45,450 nt of DNA from Seison nebaliae (GCA_023231475.1 JALJEE010002225.1:1-45450); one strand, 5' to 3'; shown: positions 1 through 10,988, numbered from the stretch's first letter. The notes: a model not told the origin generated them from the sequence alone. Made by a program: numbers and translations.

Positions 1-750
1 TGTTCAATAGCGAATGAGTTGAAAGCAATGCAATTTTCAACGTTTATCTATTATATTTTACAAACTAAACAATAATAGTTTGGATAAAGTTTATTTTTTC
101 GGGCAATTCAACGTTGAAAATTTTTTTTTTGTTGAGTAGGGTAGCTATCTCAATGGTCGAGTAACGTTTTGTTTGAAACTTTCGTGGTCTTACCACAGAG
201 TTTTGTAAGGTTTTTCGTAGAGCGACGAGAAAGACATTTTTATGTCTAAAACATTTTGGCTTAAGGAAAAATGTCTTAGGACATATCTCTTACATTTTTA
301 GACTTACATATCTTACATAAATTATTGTAGTAATAATAACAATAATAATTAAATTGTAAGACATAAATGTTTTGAAGTTAATAAGTTTTTTATCTGATTT
401 CAGGGAGAAACATAAGAACATCATAGTTCTATTTTAAGTTTGCACACAGCTTAATTAATTGCTAAAATTCACAAGACTGAATTGATATTATCTGAATGTT
501 AATGTAATAAGGCTACTTAAGTCTAGAGTAATTCCTTATTGAAAATTTTAAAATATTCTTATATATTATATTTAACAACACATACAACATTAACGGTATA
601 AAATTGTCTCTTTAGACCAATTAAAATACACATTTATTCGTTTAACGTTTATAATGATTCAAATATTTCCAATAGTATACGTTGATGTAAAACTTGCGCT
701 TATTAAATTTCATAAAAAACTTTGACAGATAAAATACTTTTGTAAGGAAA
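1..750. other. AT-rich 5' flank of the CatSper4-like gene
   Basis: I see no coding exon, RNA gene or mobile element in this stretch. It is AT-rich with homopolymer T and A runs and presumably holds the promoter and 5' leader of the channel gene that starts at 751. No promoter element can be assigned by eye. Confidence 0.5.
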
Positions 751-2106
751 ATGTTTAGGGAAAACGTAATTCCGGATTTAAACCAATTAATGAATTATCA
801 GGTGTCTGAAACTAATATGAAATCGAACTTTTATGGTTCAATCAAAAGACATTTCTACACGAATTTTGTGTCATCACCGTTTTATCAAGCGGCGATTAAT
901 GTTGCGATAATAATAAATACAATATTCGTTTGTTTACAAATGGATAATAAAACAAGAAATGAATATATGTTTGAGATTCATGTGGTTCTTCAATTTTTCA
1001 ACGGAGTATTTTTAGTGGATATTCTATTGCGTTATATAAATGATAAAGATGTTTTCTTTATGACGTTTTTTAACAAGATCGATATGATAATAACAGTGTC
1101 AACATCGGTCGCATTACATGTGGGAACAGGGCGTTTGGCATTATTCTTATCATTAACTTCCAGTGGTAAAATTTTGAGGATAAATTACAAGTTTCAACCG
1201 GTAGTTGATATAATTGTATCGTTAAGTTATTCATCAAATGACATCTTTAATATCGTGTTATTAATGTTTGTAACGATGATCAATTTTGCATTATTCGGTG
1301 GGGTGATGTTTCGCAATGAAGCAGTTTCTTGGTTTCACGATTTTACCACAAGTTTCTATACAGTCTTCGTTTGCACTAATCAACAAGGATGGGGATACAT
1401 CGAGCATACATTCCGTCAAGGATCTAATACTTATTATGTTTTCGCAATGGTCTATTGTGTAGTTGTAATTTTTGTAATGGCATTTATCAGTATCAATTTA
1501 TTTGTAGCTGTCGTTATCGCTAATGTGGATGCATCGTCAAATATGCATATGAAACAAAAGTTGAAACTAGTCCAAAAGATTGAACAGAGTGGTCATTCAC
1601 CCTTAGGTATTCAGGACATTTTAAAAGATCAGAAGAAAACTTATCAAGAAAAATTTTCGATTAAGCCTATACCTCGCGATTATTGTCATAGAGCAGCAAG
1701 AAATTTCAGAAGAACTTTAAGAAGAAGTGAATCATTCCTAATTTTCCGCTTGCAAAATACGGGACGTGATGGATCAGATAATTTCAGTCTACCTTTACAT
1801 AAACAACAACAACCTCGAGAATTCGGGACAAACTTAGCAATCCCATCAGAGAAGAATTTAATGAAATATTTATTACTAGTCAATGCACTTAATACCAATA
1901 GTAATGAATTGGATGATCTTATTCAAGATTTGGAATCGATATTTGTCTTACTAGATCAAGGATCGATGGCTTCGTCACATACAGTTGACAGTGTCCATAG
2001 TTTGCCATTGGCTTCCAATCATTTAACCCGTCAAGGTGATGCATTGTCGATGTTGGTTTATTTGGAGAAAGAATTAAAGAATAAAGCAGCATCATTCATG
2101 TTGTGA
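751..2106 (+). CDS. CATSPER4: CatSper4-like sperm cation channel subunit
   Basis: Single uninterrupted exon, 451 aa, from an ATG; human CatSper4 is about 470 aa. It would be one pore-forming subunit of the flagellar CatSper Ca2+ channel. Visible in order: cytoplasmic N-terminus; S1 (about 45-65); S2 (about 75-95); S3-S4 (about 105-160); S5 (about 165-190); pore helix with a CTNQQGW filter (about 209-215); S6 ending INLFVAVVIANVD (about 247-259). The S5-pore-S6 pattern, and a C-terminal block resembling the family's LLSALVSMEK (here ALSMLVYLEK), match CatSper4 rather than other CatSper, Cav or two-pore channels. Odd points: the family filter T-x-D-x-W has Gln where Asp is expected, and S4 shows only about two basic residues. 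Most neighbours have many small introns, so the intronless structure could reflect retrocopying or intron loss. The family call is from remembered sequence similarity; a poly(A) signal candidate AATAAA lies at 2222. Confidence 0.78.
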   Translation: MFRENVIPDLNQLMNYQVSETNMKSNFYGSIKRHFYTNFVSSPFYQAAINVAIIINTIFVCLQMDNKTRNEYMFEIHVVLQFFNGVFLVDILLRYINDKDVFFMTFFNKIDMIITVSTSVALHVGTGRLALFLSLTSSGKILRINYKFQPVVDIIVSLSYSSNDIFNIVLLMFVTMINFALFGGVMFRNEAVSWFHDFTTSFYTVFVCTNQQGWGYIEHTFRQGSNTYYVFAMVYCVVVIFVMAFISINLFVAVVIANVDASSNMHMKQKLKLVQKIEQSGHSPLGIQDILKDQKKTYQEKFSIKPIPRDYCHRAARNFRRTLRRSESFLIFRLQNTGRDGSDNFSLPLHKQQQPREFGTNLAIPSEKNLMKYLLLVNALNTNSNELDDLIQDLESIFVLLDQGSMASSHTVDSVHSLPLASNHLTRQGDALSMLVYLEKELKNKAASFML

Positions 2107-5100
2107 ATATTTGTTATTTGAACGAATTTTCCCCTAAAACAATTTCAGAAGATTCGTGGGAAAGTTGGTTGTTGTCGGTTTTAAATTATGAATATTCTAA
2201 TCGAAAAAGAATTGAGTTTTAAATAAACATATTTTTTTTCTTTCTCTAAACAAATTCAAAGACGATTCTGTTAATGGAGGTAATTTTTCCTTTAGTAATT
2301 CAATGTGTTTGTTTCAATATTAATTGCAAGAGTGCAATTTTGGATTTAGCACAAAAACTTATTAACGAGAAAGAATTAACGACATGATCATGTCAGAAGA
2401 ATATCGTTATTTAGGAAATAAATGTAGCGGAACGAAAGATCACGTTCTACTCAATATTTGTTGAAGTTAGTGCGATTATGTATATTTCTAGTTGCTGCAA
2501 TTTCGTTTCTGGAATTGAAGGCGAAGATGAAAACATAAAAAGTTGAATAACGTCCAAAAAATAATTGGAGGGGAATAAAGATGAATAAGTTGAGTGGAAA
2601 ATATGAATTTTGTAGGTGATGATTTGAAGAGAAATATATAAACTAAACAAATAGGCGAATGGAACTTGTTTGCTATCGCTTAATTCTAAATAAGAGAATT
2701 GGAAAGACAGAATAATGTCGTTGATTAAAGAATGAGCGAATTAATAATATCAATGTGCAAATATAAATAAGATGTTGAAGAAGAAGGTGAAATGATGCAA
2801 ATTATCGTAACGTTTCGATCTATTTGATATTCCAGTTAATTAAACATTATCGTTCGTCGTCTTCCCTTTCTTTCTTCTTTGCACATTCTATCGACTAACA
2901 AAAATTTATTTATGTTCCTAATGACATTAATGTTCTAGCGGAATGGAAGGAAAATCTTGGAGAATTTTTGTTTTCGATTGATATGTGATAAGTAGACGAT
3001 CTACGACGATAATAACAATAATACAAGTGATAATGATGAAACGATGTGAATAACTGCCATGTCGTCGATTCTTTTTATCCGTTCAGTGCTGGATGATATT
3101 GTTTTGAAATGATATTATTTAAAAAACAACCAACTGTAAATTGGTTTCTTGGTTTGTTTCGGACGACTAGCAAGACTTGTTTCGTTCGAGAGGTTAACAA
3201 TCAGAAAGAGCAAATAGGAGAGAACTGAGGAAATTTAGAAAAGTTAGGAAAAATTAGGAGAAAGTAAAAGGCCCTACACAATTCTCCATAAATGTTGCAT
3301 GAACTTATTATCTGTAAGTGGGACGAAGTAGTAGTAGGAGAAGAAGGAGAGGAAGATTGAAAATGCAAATAAGTAAAGTAAATGAGCGCGTCGCAATATT
3401 ATTAGCGTTTGGTAAAAATGTCGATACAATTATCGTCCATTCCACATCATGTATATTATTTAGCTAATGATTTTCTGCTTAATTATGTCGTCTCCGAATA
3501 TTACATGCATTTTCACTAACAATTTGTAAGGGAAAATGAACGAATGGAATAACAAATTTCATCGAATATTTTTATCCGAATTACCATTGAAGATAAACAG
3601 ATTTCTGGAGTATGTCATCAAGAGTCGTGAGTACGAGTCGTGAAATTAGTAGAAATTAAAAAGATTTGCATTGTCATTAATAGTTATTTCAACATGAATT
3701 TCAATAAGAGTTTTTCTAATTTGATGTTAATTTAAAGAATTCACTTGACCATAATTAAAGGATAAGTTAAAAAAAAAGCAATATTCAATGGTCTTCCTAT
3801 ACGTCTTGTTAATTTACCTAATCTGAAAGTTGAGTATGTTTCGGTCCGAATCATCAGAAGATTATAACGACAGTAGTAATTTGGAATAATATTCATAATT
3901 ATTAATAATGTTCTAATCAAATCATCGAATAACATTTAGTTTGTTGCACGAATTATACGCAGTTAATGATATTCTTCTACATGAATACATGAAAAAAAAC
4001 TAAGAATTATGAGAATGGAACATTATTTCAGTGAGAGGATAGTCTCATCCGCGACTTCTTGATGTCGAGTACGATTATCATAAAATACATAATAATTATC
4101 GATATAGTTACCTCGTTAAGGAAACGCATAAATCTATCTATTTTCTTCTAATTTCTTAAGAGATGTGTCGACGAATGTAGCTGGCTGCTTTCCTAACAAA
4201 TCTTCCTTAATAAGCAATCATTCTCTCATCATAAATGGAGAGAAGGAATGATTACTTGAGAATTGTGTTCGATTATAAATGAAGTAATATGTAATTCCCA
4301 GATTCGGAGAGAATGACGTATGAGAAAGAAGACGAATGATGGTACGAATTGAAATTATTTCTAATAATCATTTTCTCCATCGGTTTTCTTTTTATCGTCT
4401 TTATTAAATCGAATGTAACAACTATTCGGATATGAGCGAGAGCAGAATATGACGAGGAACAATTAGACATATTTCACTCTTGGGACAATCTTCCATCAAT
4501 TAATTTCTTGAAGGTTCTTCTTCAAATGACGATGATAATAATAATGAAAAAAAAGAGGAACATCAACAACAAAAAAACTAATGAAGAACATCATCATGAT
4601 GATATAAAAGAAAATATATCACTATTCCTTCACAATGGTATTTGTGAAAGGGGAAAAAAAATCGAATTATGTAATTTTTAGATTAATATAGTTTTTTTGT
4701 GCTCAAATGATGGTAATCATCGAATTGAATGAAAAAACATTTCCCATATTTTCATTTCGTATTTATTGCTTATTAAGTTTTTATTCTTCAGTTTGAACGA
4801 TTTAGAGATATTTCTAGGAACTTACCTATTGATGGAGGAGATACTGCAAGTTATGAAAAAGGAAGAAATTGGAAAAGTCGTGTTCGATCTATAAAGAAAC
4901 TGAACTGACACAGCACGAAATGTTGATGGAGGAATCGATGTTTCTAATCAATTCAATAAAAGTTCCTTTGCACGAATAATGCACAAATATTTTTGATTAA
5001 GTTTTCCTATCCGAAATTGATGATATATTCGTAAATTTTATCGACATATTCTCCGGCTGTAACTGTTCTTCAGATCTTCTTGAAGAAGAGACGGACATGT

Positions 5101-5573
5101 CGCAATAATGTGAATAAGATCGAGATAGGAAGAATAATCGACATATAGAAAGAAATACATAAAAACGGTAAGATGAGAATGTATCGTCTGTTTGTTCGAC
5201 TTCAGATAATTCACTTTCAGATTATGTTCAATTGTCGAAAAAGACATTCGTTACAACTTGAAGGTGAAAGAAGAGGTAAACCGGCGTAAGTTATATTTAG
5301 CAGTCGCAGGGACGATTGAAGCACGAGGCTATTTTCTTTACAATTTATAATATTATTATTGACTTATTCCGCATAAATTCTCGCTGAAAGTTTCTTTTAT
5401 TTTACATTAATTTTTTATGATATACCTCCATTTTTTTCAATGAACATTTAATGATTGTTTATGCATATAAGAATAACTTATGAATAATTTTAGCTTCATT
5501 TTTACAGTTTCTTTTCCTTCATCTACTTCTCCTTTCCTATTATACATAATTGTGCGAAGTTTCGGTGAAGAAC
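2107..5573. other. Spacer upstream of the cholinergic locus
   Basis: No convincing coding exon was found on either strand; short open frames here lack conserved motifs. By analogy with other cholinergic loci it should contain the shared promoter and a non-coding leader exon for VAChT and ChAT. A pyrimidine-rich run ending in CAG at 5505-5507, 66 nt before the VAChT ATG, is a plausible 3' splice site for a leader, and a GTAAGT-like donor lies near 5286. Both are inferences. A triple heat-shock-like TTC/GAA/TTC pattern at 4505-4517 is probably chance. Confidence 0.4.
5501..5507 (+). promoter_or_regulatory. Candidate 3' splice site for the cholinergic leader exon
   Basis: A TTTACAG preceded by a T-rich run stands 66 nt upstream of the VAChT start codon. 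In known cholinergic loci a non-coding leader exon is spliced either to the VAChT ORF exon or past it to ChAT. The placement here fits that scheme, but no transcript evidence is available. Confidence 0.3.
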
Positions 5574-7613
5574 ATGAGTAGAATTAGCTCCCAATTACAG
5601 ACGAAAATCGAACGAGCTCGTCAAACGCCCAAAAAATGGATCCTTATCATTGTCTGTGTTGCTCTATTATTGGACAACATGCTCTATATGGTAATTGTTC
5701 CGATCATTCCAGTATATCTTGAGAAAATAGGTGCTTGGAATACGAAGAAGCCTAATACTTTCTCAAGTAATATAACGACATTCACTACTAGTTCTACAAC
5801 ATCTACGACGACAACGTCCAAACCCACTACCACCACCACTACTACCACTACGTCTACAATCCCTATGATCATACAACCACAGTATGTAAATTATGATTAT
5901 GCGTATCGGTATCCACCAATGGTCGATCCGAATTTCTATCAACCTCCCATTCATAAACGAGGAAAAAGGGAAGCGAATTTCACTGATGACGCTCGAGATC
6001 ATTATCACTATAAACCGTCGAAAGGCTTAGCCAAACTATTCTCAAAGTTGCCTCCACCTCCAATGAAGTTACCCGAGAAATCTCATGATGCTGAAGATTT
6101 GGCACTAGGCACATTATTTGCATCGAAGGCTGCCGTCCAATTGATAGTAAATCCTTTTTCAGGTAGTTTTATTGATCGAGTTGGTTACGATTTCCCAATG
6201 CTCATAGGTCTAGTTATAATATTCATTTCAACCGCTTTTTTCGCATTTGGTTCCACATATGGAGTTTTGTTCTTTGCTCGATCTTTCCAAGGTGTGGGAA
6301 GTGCCTTCGCAGATACCAGTGGATTAGCTATGTTGGCTGATCAGTTTATTGATGAGAATGAAAGAAATCGAGCATTGGGTATAGCCATAGCATTCATCTC
6401 TTTCGGTTCATTGGCAGCACCACCATTTGGGGGTATATTATATCAATTTTTGGGTAAACAATTACCATTTATATTTCTTGCTATATTAGCTTTGTTGGAT
6501 GGAGTACTTTTGGTGTTCATCGTCAATCCAAATAAATTAAAAAGCTTCCCATCAATTCTATTCAACTATAGTGTTTATTGCGTTCAAAAAGTCGTATATT
6601 ATATTAATCGTATTCGAGGAGTGACAACTGATCAACCGGTTATGAATGAAACAAATTATACAGATGCCGATAATGGAATTCCTGATTATCAGCCACCTAC
6701 ACCCACTCCTATGAGAAAACTTTTAATGGACCCTTATATTTTAGCATGTGCAGGAGCTCTCGTTATGGCGAATGTATCACTCTCATTCATTGAACCAACA
6801 ATAACCGTTTGGATGAGAGACACGATGGATGCGAATCCATGGGAAATGGGATTCATTTGGTTACCAGCATTCTTCCCTCATGTAATCTCAATTTATATTG
6901 CCATCAAGTTCTGTGAAAGATATCCACATCTACAATGGTTATTGGCTGCAGTTGGATTGATTATTGAAGGATTGATGTGTTTCATTATACCATTCGCTCG
7001 AAATATTTATGCCGTTTCCATTCCTATTTGTGGACTATGTTTCGGTATGGGTTTAGTCGACACTGCCATTTTGCCAATGTTAAGTAATTTAGTAGATGCT
7101 AGACATACACCAGTTTACGGAAGTGTTTATGCCATAGCTGACATTTCATATTCAATAGCATATGCGTTTGGACCAGTACTTGCCGGTTGGATTGTAGCCA
7201 AATCAAACTTTTTAACATTAAATTTGTTAATTTGTGCCGTCAACATCGGATATGCTCCAGTCATGTTAACAGTCAGGAAATTTCATGCTTTCAAACCAAA
7301 TCTTTTACCAAATGAAGAGACGAATCTTGTTGCAAATGAATCGTACAAACAAGAGTATAATGGTAAGGATGTGATGCCTCCACCTATACCTCCGGCTCCT
7401 ATCATGCCTCATGATCCACAACAAAATTATATAAATCGTCCTGAAAATTTCAATTATCAAAATTCGATGAATCCAATGAACAACCCGATCGATTCAATGA
7501 ATCCAATGAACCCAATGAATTCGATGAATTCGATGAATCCAGTGAATCCGATCGATTCTAACCATAATAATCACATTAATTCACCAATCAATTACACGAC
7601 AAACTTCTCTTAA
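5574..7613 (+). CDS. VAChT: Vesicular acetylcholine transporter (VAChT, SLC18A3/UNC-17 type)
   Basis: Proton/acetylcholine antiporter of the SLC18 major-facilitator family that fills synaptic vesicles. Intronless, 679 aa from the ATG at 5574; an upstream in-frame TTG at 5550 is not needed. Twelve membrane segments are recognisable. VAChT-specific blocks separate it from the monoamine transporters: GVGSAFADTSGLAMLADQF after TM4, and YGSVYAIADISYSIAYAFGP in TM10 with its conserved Asp. Also present are the TM1 Asp (LLLDNMLYMVIVP) and the TM2 Lys (FASKAAVQLIVNP). The first luminal loop is about 120 residues, longer than in vertebrates. It carries N-glycosylation sequons, a Thr-rich mucin-like run and a dibasic KRGKR at residues 128-132. 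The cytosolic tail is long, Pro/Asn-rich, with an MNPMN-type repeat. ChAT follows on the same strand, giving the classic cholinergic locus in which the VAChT frame lies inside the first ChAT intron. AATAAA at 7653 could end the transcript. Confidence 0.95.
   Translation: MSRISSQLQTKIERARQTPKKWILIIVCVALLLDNMLYMVIVPIIPVYLEKIGAWNTKKPNTFSSNITTFTTSSTTSTTTTSKPTTTTTTTTTSTIPMIIQPQYVNYDYAYRYPPMVDPNFYQPPIHKRGKREANFTDDARDHYHYKPSKGLAKLFSKLPPPPMKLPEKSHDAEDLALGTLFASKAAVQLIVNPFSGSFIDRVGYDFPMLIGLVIIFISTAFFAFGSTYGVLFFARSFQGVGSAFADTSGLAMLADQFIDENERNRALGIAIAFISFGSLAAPPFGGILYQFLGKQLPFIFLAILALLDGVLLVFIVNPNKLKSFPSILFNYSVYCVQKVVYYINRIRGVTTDQPVMNETNYTDADNGIPDYQPPTPTPMRKLLMDPYILACAGALVMANVSLSFIEPTITVWMRDTMDANPWEMGFIWLPAFFPHVISIYIAIKFCERYPHLQWLLAAVGLIIEGLMCFIIPFARNIYAVSIPICGLCFGMGLVDTAILPMLSNLVDARHTPVYGSVYAIADISYSIAYAFGPVLAGWIVAKSNFLTLNLLICAVNIGYAPVMLTVRKFHAFKPNLLPNEETNLVANESYKQEYNGKDVMPPPIPPAPIMPHDPQQNYINRPENFNYQNSMNPMNNPIDSMNPMNPMNSMNSMNPVNPIDSNHNNHINSPINYTTNFS
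5785..5862 (+). repeat. Thr-codon repeat in VAChT luminal loop
   Basis: An ACN-rich tract encodes a run of threonines and serines in the first luminal loop of VAChT. Mixed codons (ACT, ACC, ACG, ACA) argue that the amino-acid composition is selected rather than fresh microsatellite slippage. Such tracts are typical sites of mucin-type O-glycosylation; that modification is inferred. Confidence 0.7.
7467..7560 (+). repeat. Tandem MNP/MNS codon repeat in VAChT tail
   Basis: Imperfect 6-12 nt tandem units (ATGAAT followed by CCA, TCG or CCG) encode repeated Met-Asn-Pro and Met-Asn-Ser units, twice interrupted by PIDS. The repeat lies in the cytosolic C-terminal tail, a region used for trafficking signals in VAChT. 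Confidence 0.75.
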
Positions 7614-7851
7614 ACCATTTAGGCTTTACTTATTTTGTCGACAATATTAATTAATAAATTTTTTTAATATATTTGATTGATATATTTATCTTATGTAATC
7701 TTTCGTTCGTTTTCAACTTCTATTTTTATTCAACATTTCTTTAAATCAGTTTTATCAATCAAAATATAAAATTGTATTGTTATTTCCTTTTTCTAGAAGA
7801 GAACATATTTTCATAAAATTTTATAGCACTCTTTTTACCAATACTCCTCAA

Positions 7852-10342
7852 ATGAATGAGAATGATTCAGATGATTGTTAGCAGTTTTGTTTGTTTCCTC
7901 GCACGCTTAATCTTACCAAGTTCTTAAAAAATATGAATCCGGAATGGTGCAACCATTACCATCCTTAGATCACACATTCAAACAATATATAGACAATATT
8001 ACACCGTTGCTAACTGAAAATGAATTAGCGTATTCGAAATCATGTGTAAAAGATTTCTTGAAAGAGAATGGATATGGTAGAAAATTCCAAAAAATTATAG
8101 AAGAAATACATGAGAAAAAGAAAACATCTTGGGTAACTTTTTACTCTATTTCAATTTTTATTATCATCTTTTTTACAGTCGTTGGATGCTTGGTTGAATG
8201 AGATGTATTTCGATGTTGATTTACCGGTTATCATTAATTCTTCTGCATGTACGGTAATACCAAAGAAATTGCACTTATCAACTGACGATTGGCTAAGGTT
8301 TTTTCTTCTAAAATTCTCCAATTTCACCATTTTTATTACCATTTTCTAGTTATTCCGCAAAAATTATTTTATCAATTATACACTTTCGATATTTATTATT
8401 AAGGTTCTTAATCTAACTAACTCTCATCATATTGGTTACTTCTATAATCTCCAGTGGACAGATACCTCAAGAAAAAAGTTGCACCCATAATGCCACATCT
8501 CATTATTGTATGAATCAATATCGTTCTTTATTCAATGTACATCGACATCCTGGAATTAATCGTGATTATCATGTCATTAAGAAAATGGAGAATGATACTC
8601 TGAAATTTATGGTGTCTTATAAATCGCAATTATTTATTATTACCATTCCTATGGGTGATTACTTGAAAAAGTTTAAAGAGAACATCAATACCGCAGAAGA
8701 ATTCCTAAATATTTTCAATACATTGAAAAGTATTGTAGATGGAAATTGTTTAAATCAGAATATTTATGAAAATTTAACAAGCGATGAAAATTTTTGTTTA
8801 TTCAACTCCATCAATATTCTGACAACAAATTCAAGACGAGAATGGGGTGCTCAACTATTAACAATACGTCGTTATGGTTAAAAATATATTTAACATTTTC
8901 CGCCCAATAATTGTATTAAATATTTTTTGAAATAGTTTCCGATAACGAGGATAATATTAAACACATTGAATCTGCCGAATTTCTCTTATGTTTAGATGAT
9001 TGTCAATCATGTTATAAAGATTTAACTGAACAATCAATGGCACATCAAATATTTCATGGAGGTGGTTCCAGACAATTTACATCCAATCGTTATTGGGATA
9101 CAACGTTGCAAGTTACTTTTATTAGAAGTTCAAAATTATTCTTCAATTAACTTTTAGATTGTTAGTGGGAAATCTGGTGTCTCGGGTGTTATAGTGCAAC
9201 ATTCGGCATGTGAAGGAGTGGTCACTAACCGTCTATTAGAATTTATCTTGAAAGGAATCAATAATTACAAAGATATAAAATTATCAAAGACGACGAGATA
9301 TAATATTCGACCAATCATATGGAAACTTCCTAGCACCTTAACGAGATGGTTGAGCAATGCTGAAAATAAAGTAGATAAGTTGAATAAAATTCTTATTAAA
9401 GATTATTGAATATCTTCATTTTGATAGATCGATCAATAATATTGACTTGTATATAAACCGATTCCACGTATTTGGAAAAAGATCAATTAAATTAATGAAA
9501 ACCAGTCCTGATGCATTTATTCAAATTGCTATGCAATTAGCTTATTACCAGTTGAAATAATTTTTGAACTAATTTTGAAAAAGAATTAATAAATTTAATA
9601 GATTACATGGACATTTTACGGCTACATATGAAAGTGCCAGTTTGAGGCAATTCCAGTATGGTCGTGTGGATAATATTCGAGCATGTCATCCTGAAAGTCA
9701 ACAATTTGTGTTAGCGGCTAGCAAGAATAACCTTATTAGCAATCTAATAAACAATATGTTATTTGGGAGAACGAATAAAAATGTTTAAAATTTTTCTCGT
9801 AATAAAATTTAAACGTAAATGAATTGGTAATTATTCCTTAATATTTGATTAGATAACTGTTGAATATGAACAATTACAAAATTTGTTGCGATCTGCATTG
9901 GGAAAACAGATTGAAATCATTAAGTTAAATGTTAATGGTATGGGTATGGATCTTCATTTAACAACATTGAAAGAAATGAATAAAAAGTACGCAGAAAACG
10001 GAGAACTCGATTTATGTGAAATATTCCGTGACAAAGCGTATGACGTAATCCAGAACTTCCGATTAACAACTAGTCAAGTTAGTTTTTGAATTGTTATTTT
10101 CATCAATAATCAATCTTCAATTTGGTTAGTTGACAACGAATGATGCTAATATATTTGGCTATTATGGACCGGTAAAAGTTGATGGATATGGATGTTCTTA
10201 TAATATTCAGGATGAGGAAATATTGTTCGTTGTTACAACTTTCAAAGAATGTGGTGAAACTGACTGTAAATTATTCGCGTGGGAATTGTATAAATCATTA
10301 ATCTTCTGCTCTGCCGTTTTACAATTGACTTTTACAAAATAA
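7852..10342 (+). CDS. ChAT: Choline acetyltransferase
   Basis: Makes acetylcholine from choline and acetyl-CoA in cholinergic neurons. Exons joined by frame and homology: 7852-7876, 7921-8132, 8179-8297, 8350-8403, 8455-8876, 8936-9111, 9158-9378, 9428-9550, 9602-9782, 9853-10077, 10130-10342; introns are 44-70 nt and the product is 656 aa. The carnitine/choline acyltransferase fold is followed throughout: PLPSLDHTF at the start, FHGGGS, catalytic His in VQHSACEG (about residue 351), SPDAFIQIAMQLAYYQ, TYESASLRQFQYGRVDNIR, LTTSQ, and YGPVKVDGYGCSYN near the end. Lengths and motifs fit ChAT better than carnitine acyltransferases, and the adjacent VAChT settles it. The tiny first coding exon (MNENDSDD) is inferred; otherwise translation could start at 7944. 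The segment between the GRVDNIR block and NGMGMDLHL is about 17 residues longer than in human. AATAAA signals lie at 10460 and 10493. Confidence 0.92.
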
Positions 10343-10988
10343 TCAGAGAGTGTTGGATCAAAGTGTCTATAATCGAAAAACTTTCCAAACTTCCCGTTTT
10401 ATAAATTATTTTAATTAATATTTTTTTATGAAATAGATTTATGACAAATAATATAGTTAAATAAATTTTAATAATATTTACAAAAATAAGAAAATAAAGA
10501 TTAAGTCAACCGTATGTTCATTATCAAGATTATACTATAATATTATACTAAATTGTATTGTACTACATATTCAATTACTAGAATGAGATTCGATCAACTT
10601 TTCCTACTAGTAGTTTTTTTTACTAAAATAGTTTAATGCTCGGAATTTTTTCCTAATATGAATGAATTGCATTCTCACTTGAAAATTTCATTGAACTCAC
10701 TTTCATTCAATGAAAGTGGTTATCTGCAATGTGGTTAATGTCTATTCGAAGTATGAATAAAGTCCTCGCAAAAAATGAAAACTAAAGCGAACTGAAACAT
10801 GAATGAACATCACTCTACGTAATATATCACAAACAAACGTTATCTCAATTCGAATGGTTTGATAATAAATTTAACGAAATATTTATTAAGTAAAAATTTA
10901 GAAATATTGGAATACAATTTAACCCATAAGATAATGGAAATTAATGAACGACAGAATGAATAGCTATAACTGTATATTATAATAATGT
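10343..10988. other. Convergent 3' spacer between ChAT and SLC6 gene
   Basis: Holds the 3' ends of two convergent genes: AATAAA at 10460 and 10493 for ChAT (+), and TTTATT at 10882 as a minus-strand signal for the SLC6 gene. No other gene was seen. A perfect palindrome lies at 10698-10718 and is listed separately. Confidence 0.55.
10698..10718. repeat. Perfect 10-bp inverted repeat with 1-nt centre
   Basis: Arms CACTTTCATT and AATGAAAGTG flank a single C. It lies between the two convergent 3' ends. It could form a small hairpin in either 3' UTR or be a protein-binding palindrome; function is unknown. Confidence 0.7.

Noticed and set aside
751-2106. Channel as a two-pore channel, Cav or NALCN fragment
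   Set aside because: There is one six-helix unit only, and the pore, S6 and C-terminus align best with CatSper4.
4505-4517. Perfect three-unit heat-shock element pattern (TTC, GAA, TTC with 2-nt spacing)
   Set aside because: Only nine fixed bases; in 45 kb of AT-rich DNA one chance match on either strand is likely, and no heat-shock gene is near.
5684-6008. Minus-strand open frames opposite VAChT, Val/Ile-rich
   Set aside because: They are shadows of the Thr-rich and Pro-rich VAChT loop on the coding strand.
5574-7613. Vesicular monoamine transporter
   Set aside because: The SAFADTSGLAMLAD and ADISYSIAYAFGP blocks are VAChT-type, and ChAT follows directly.
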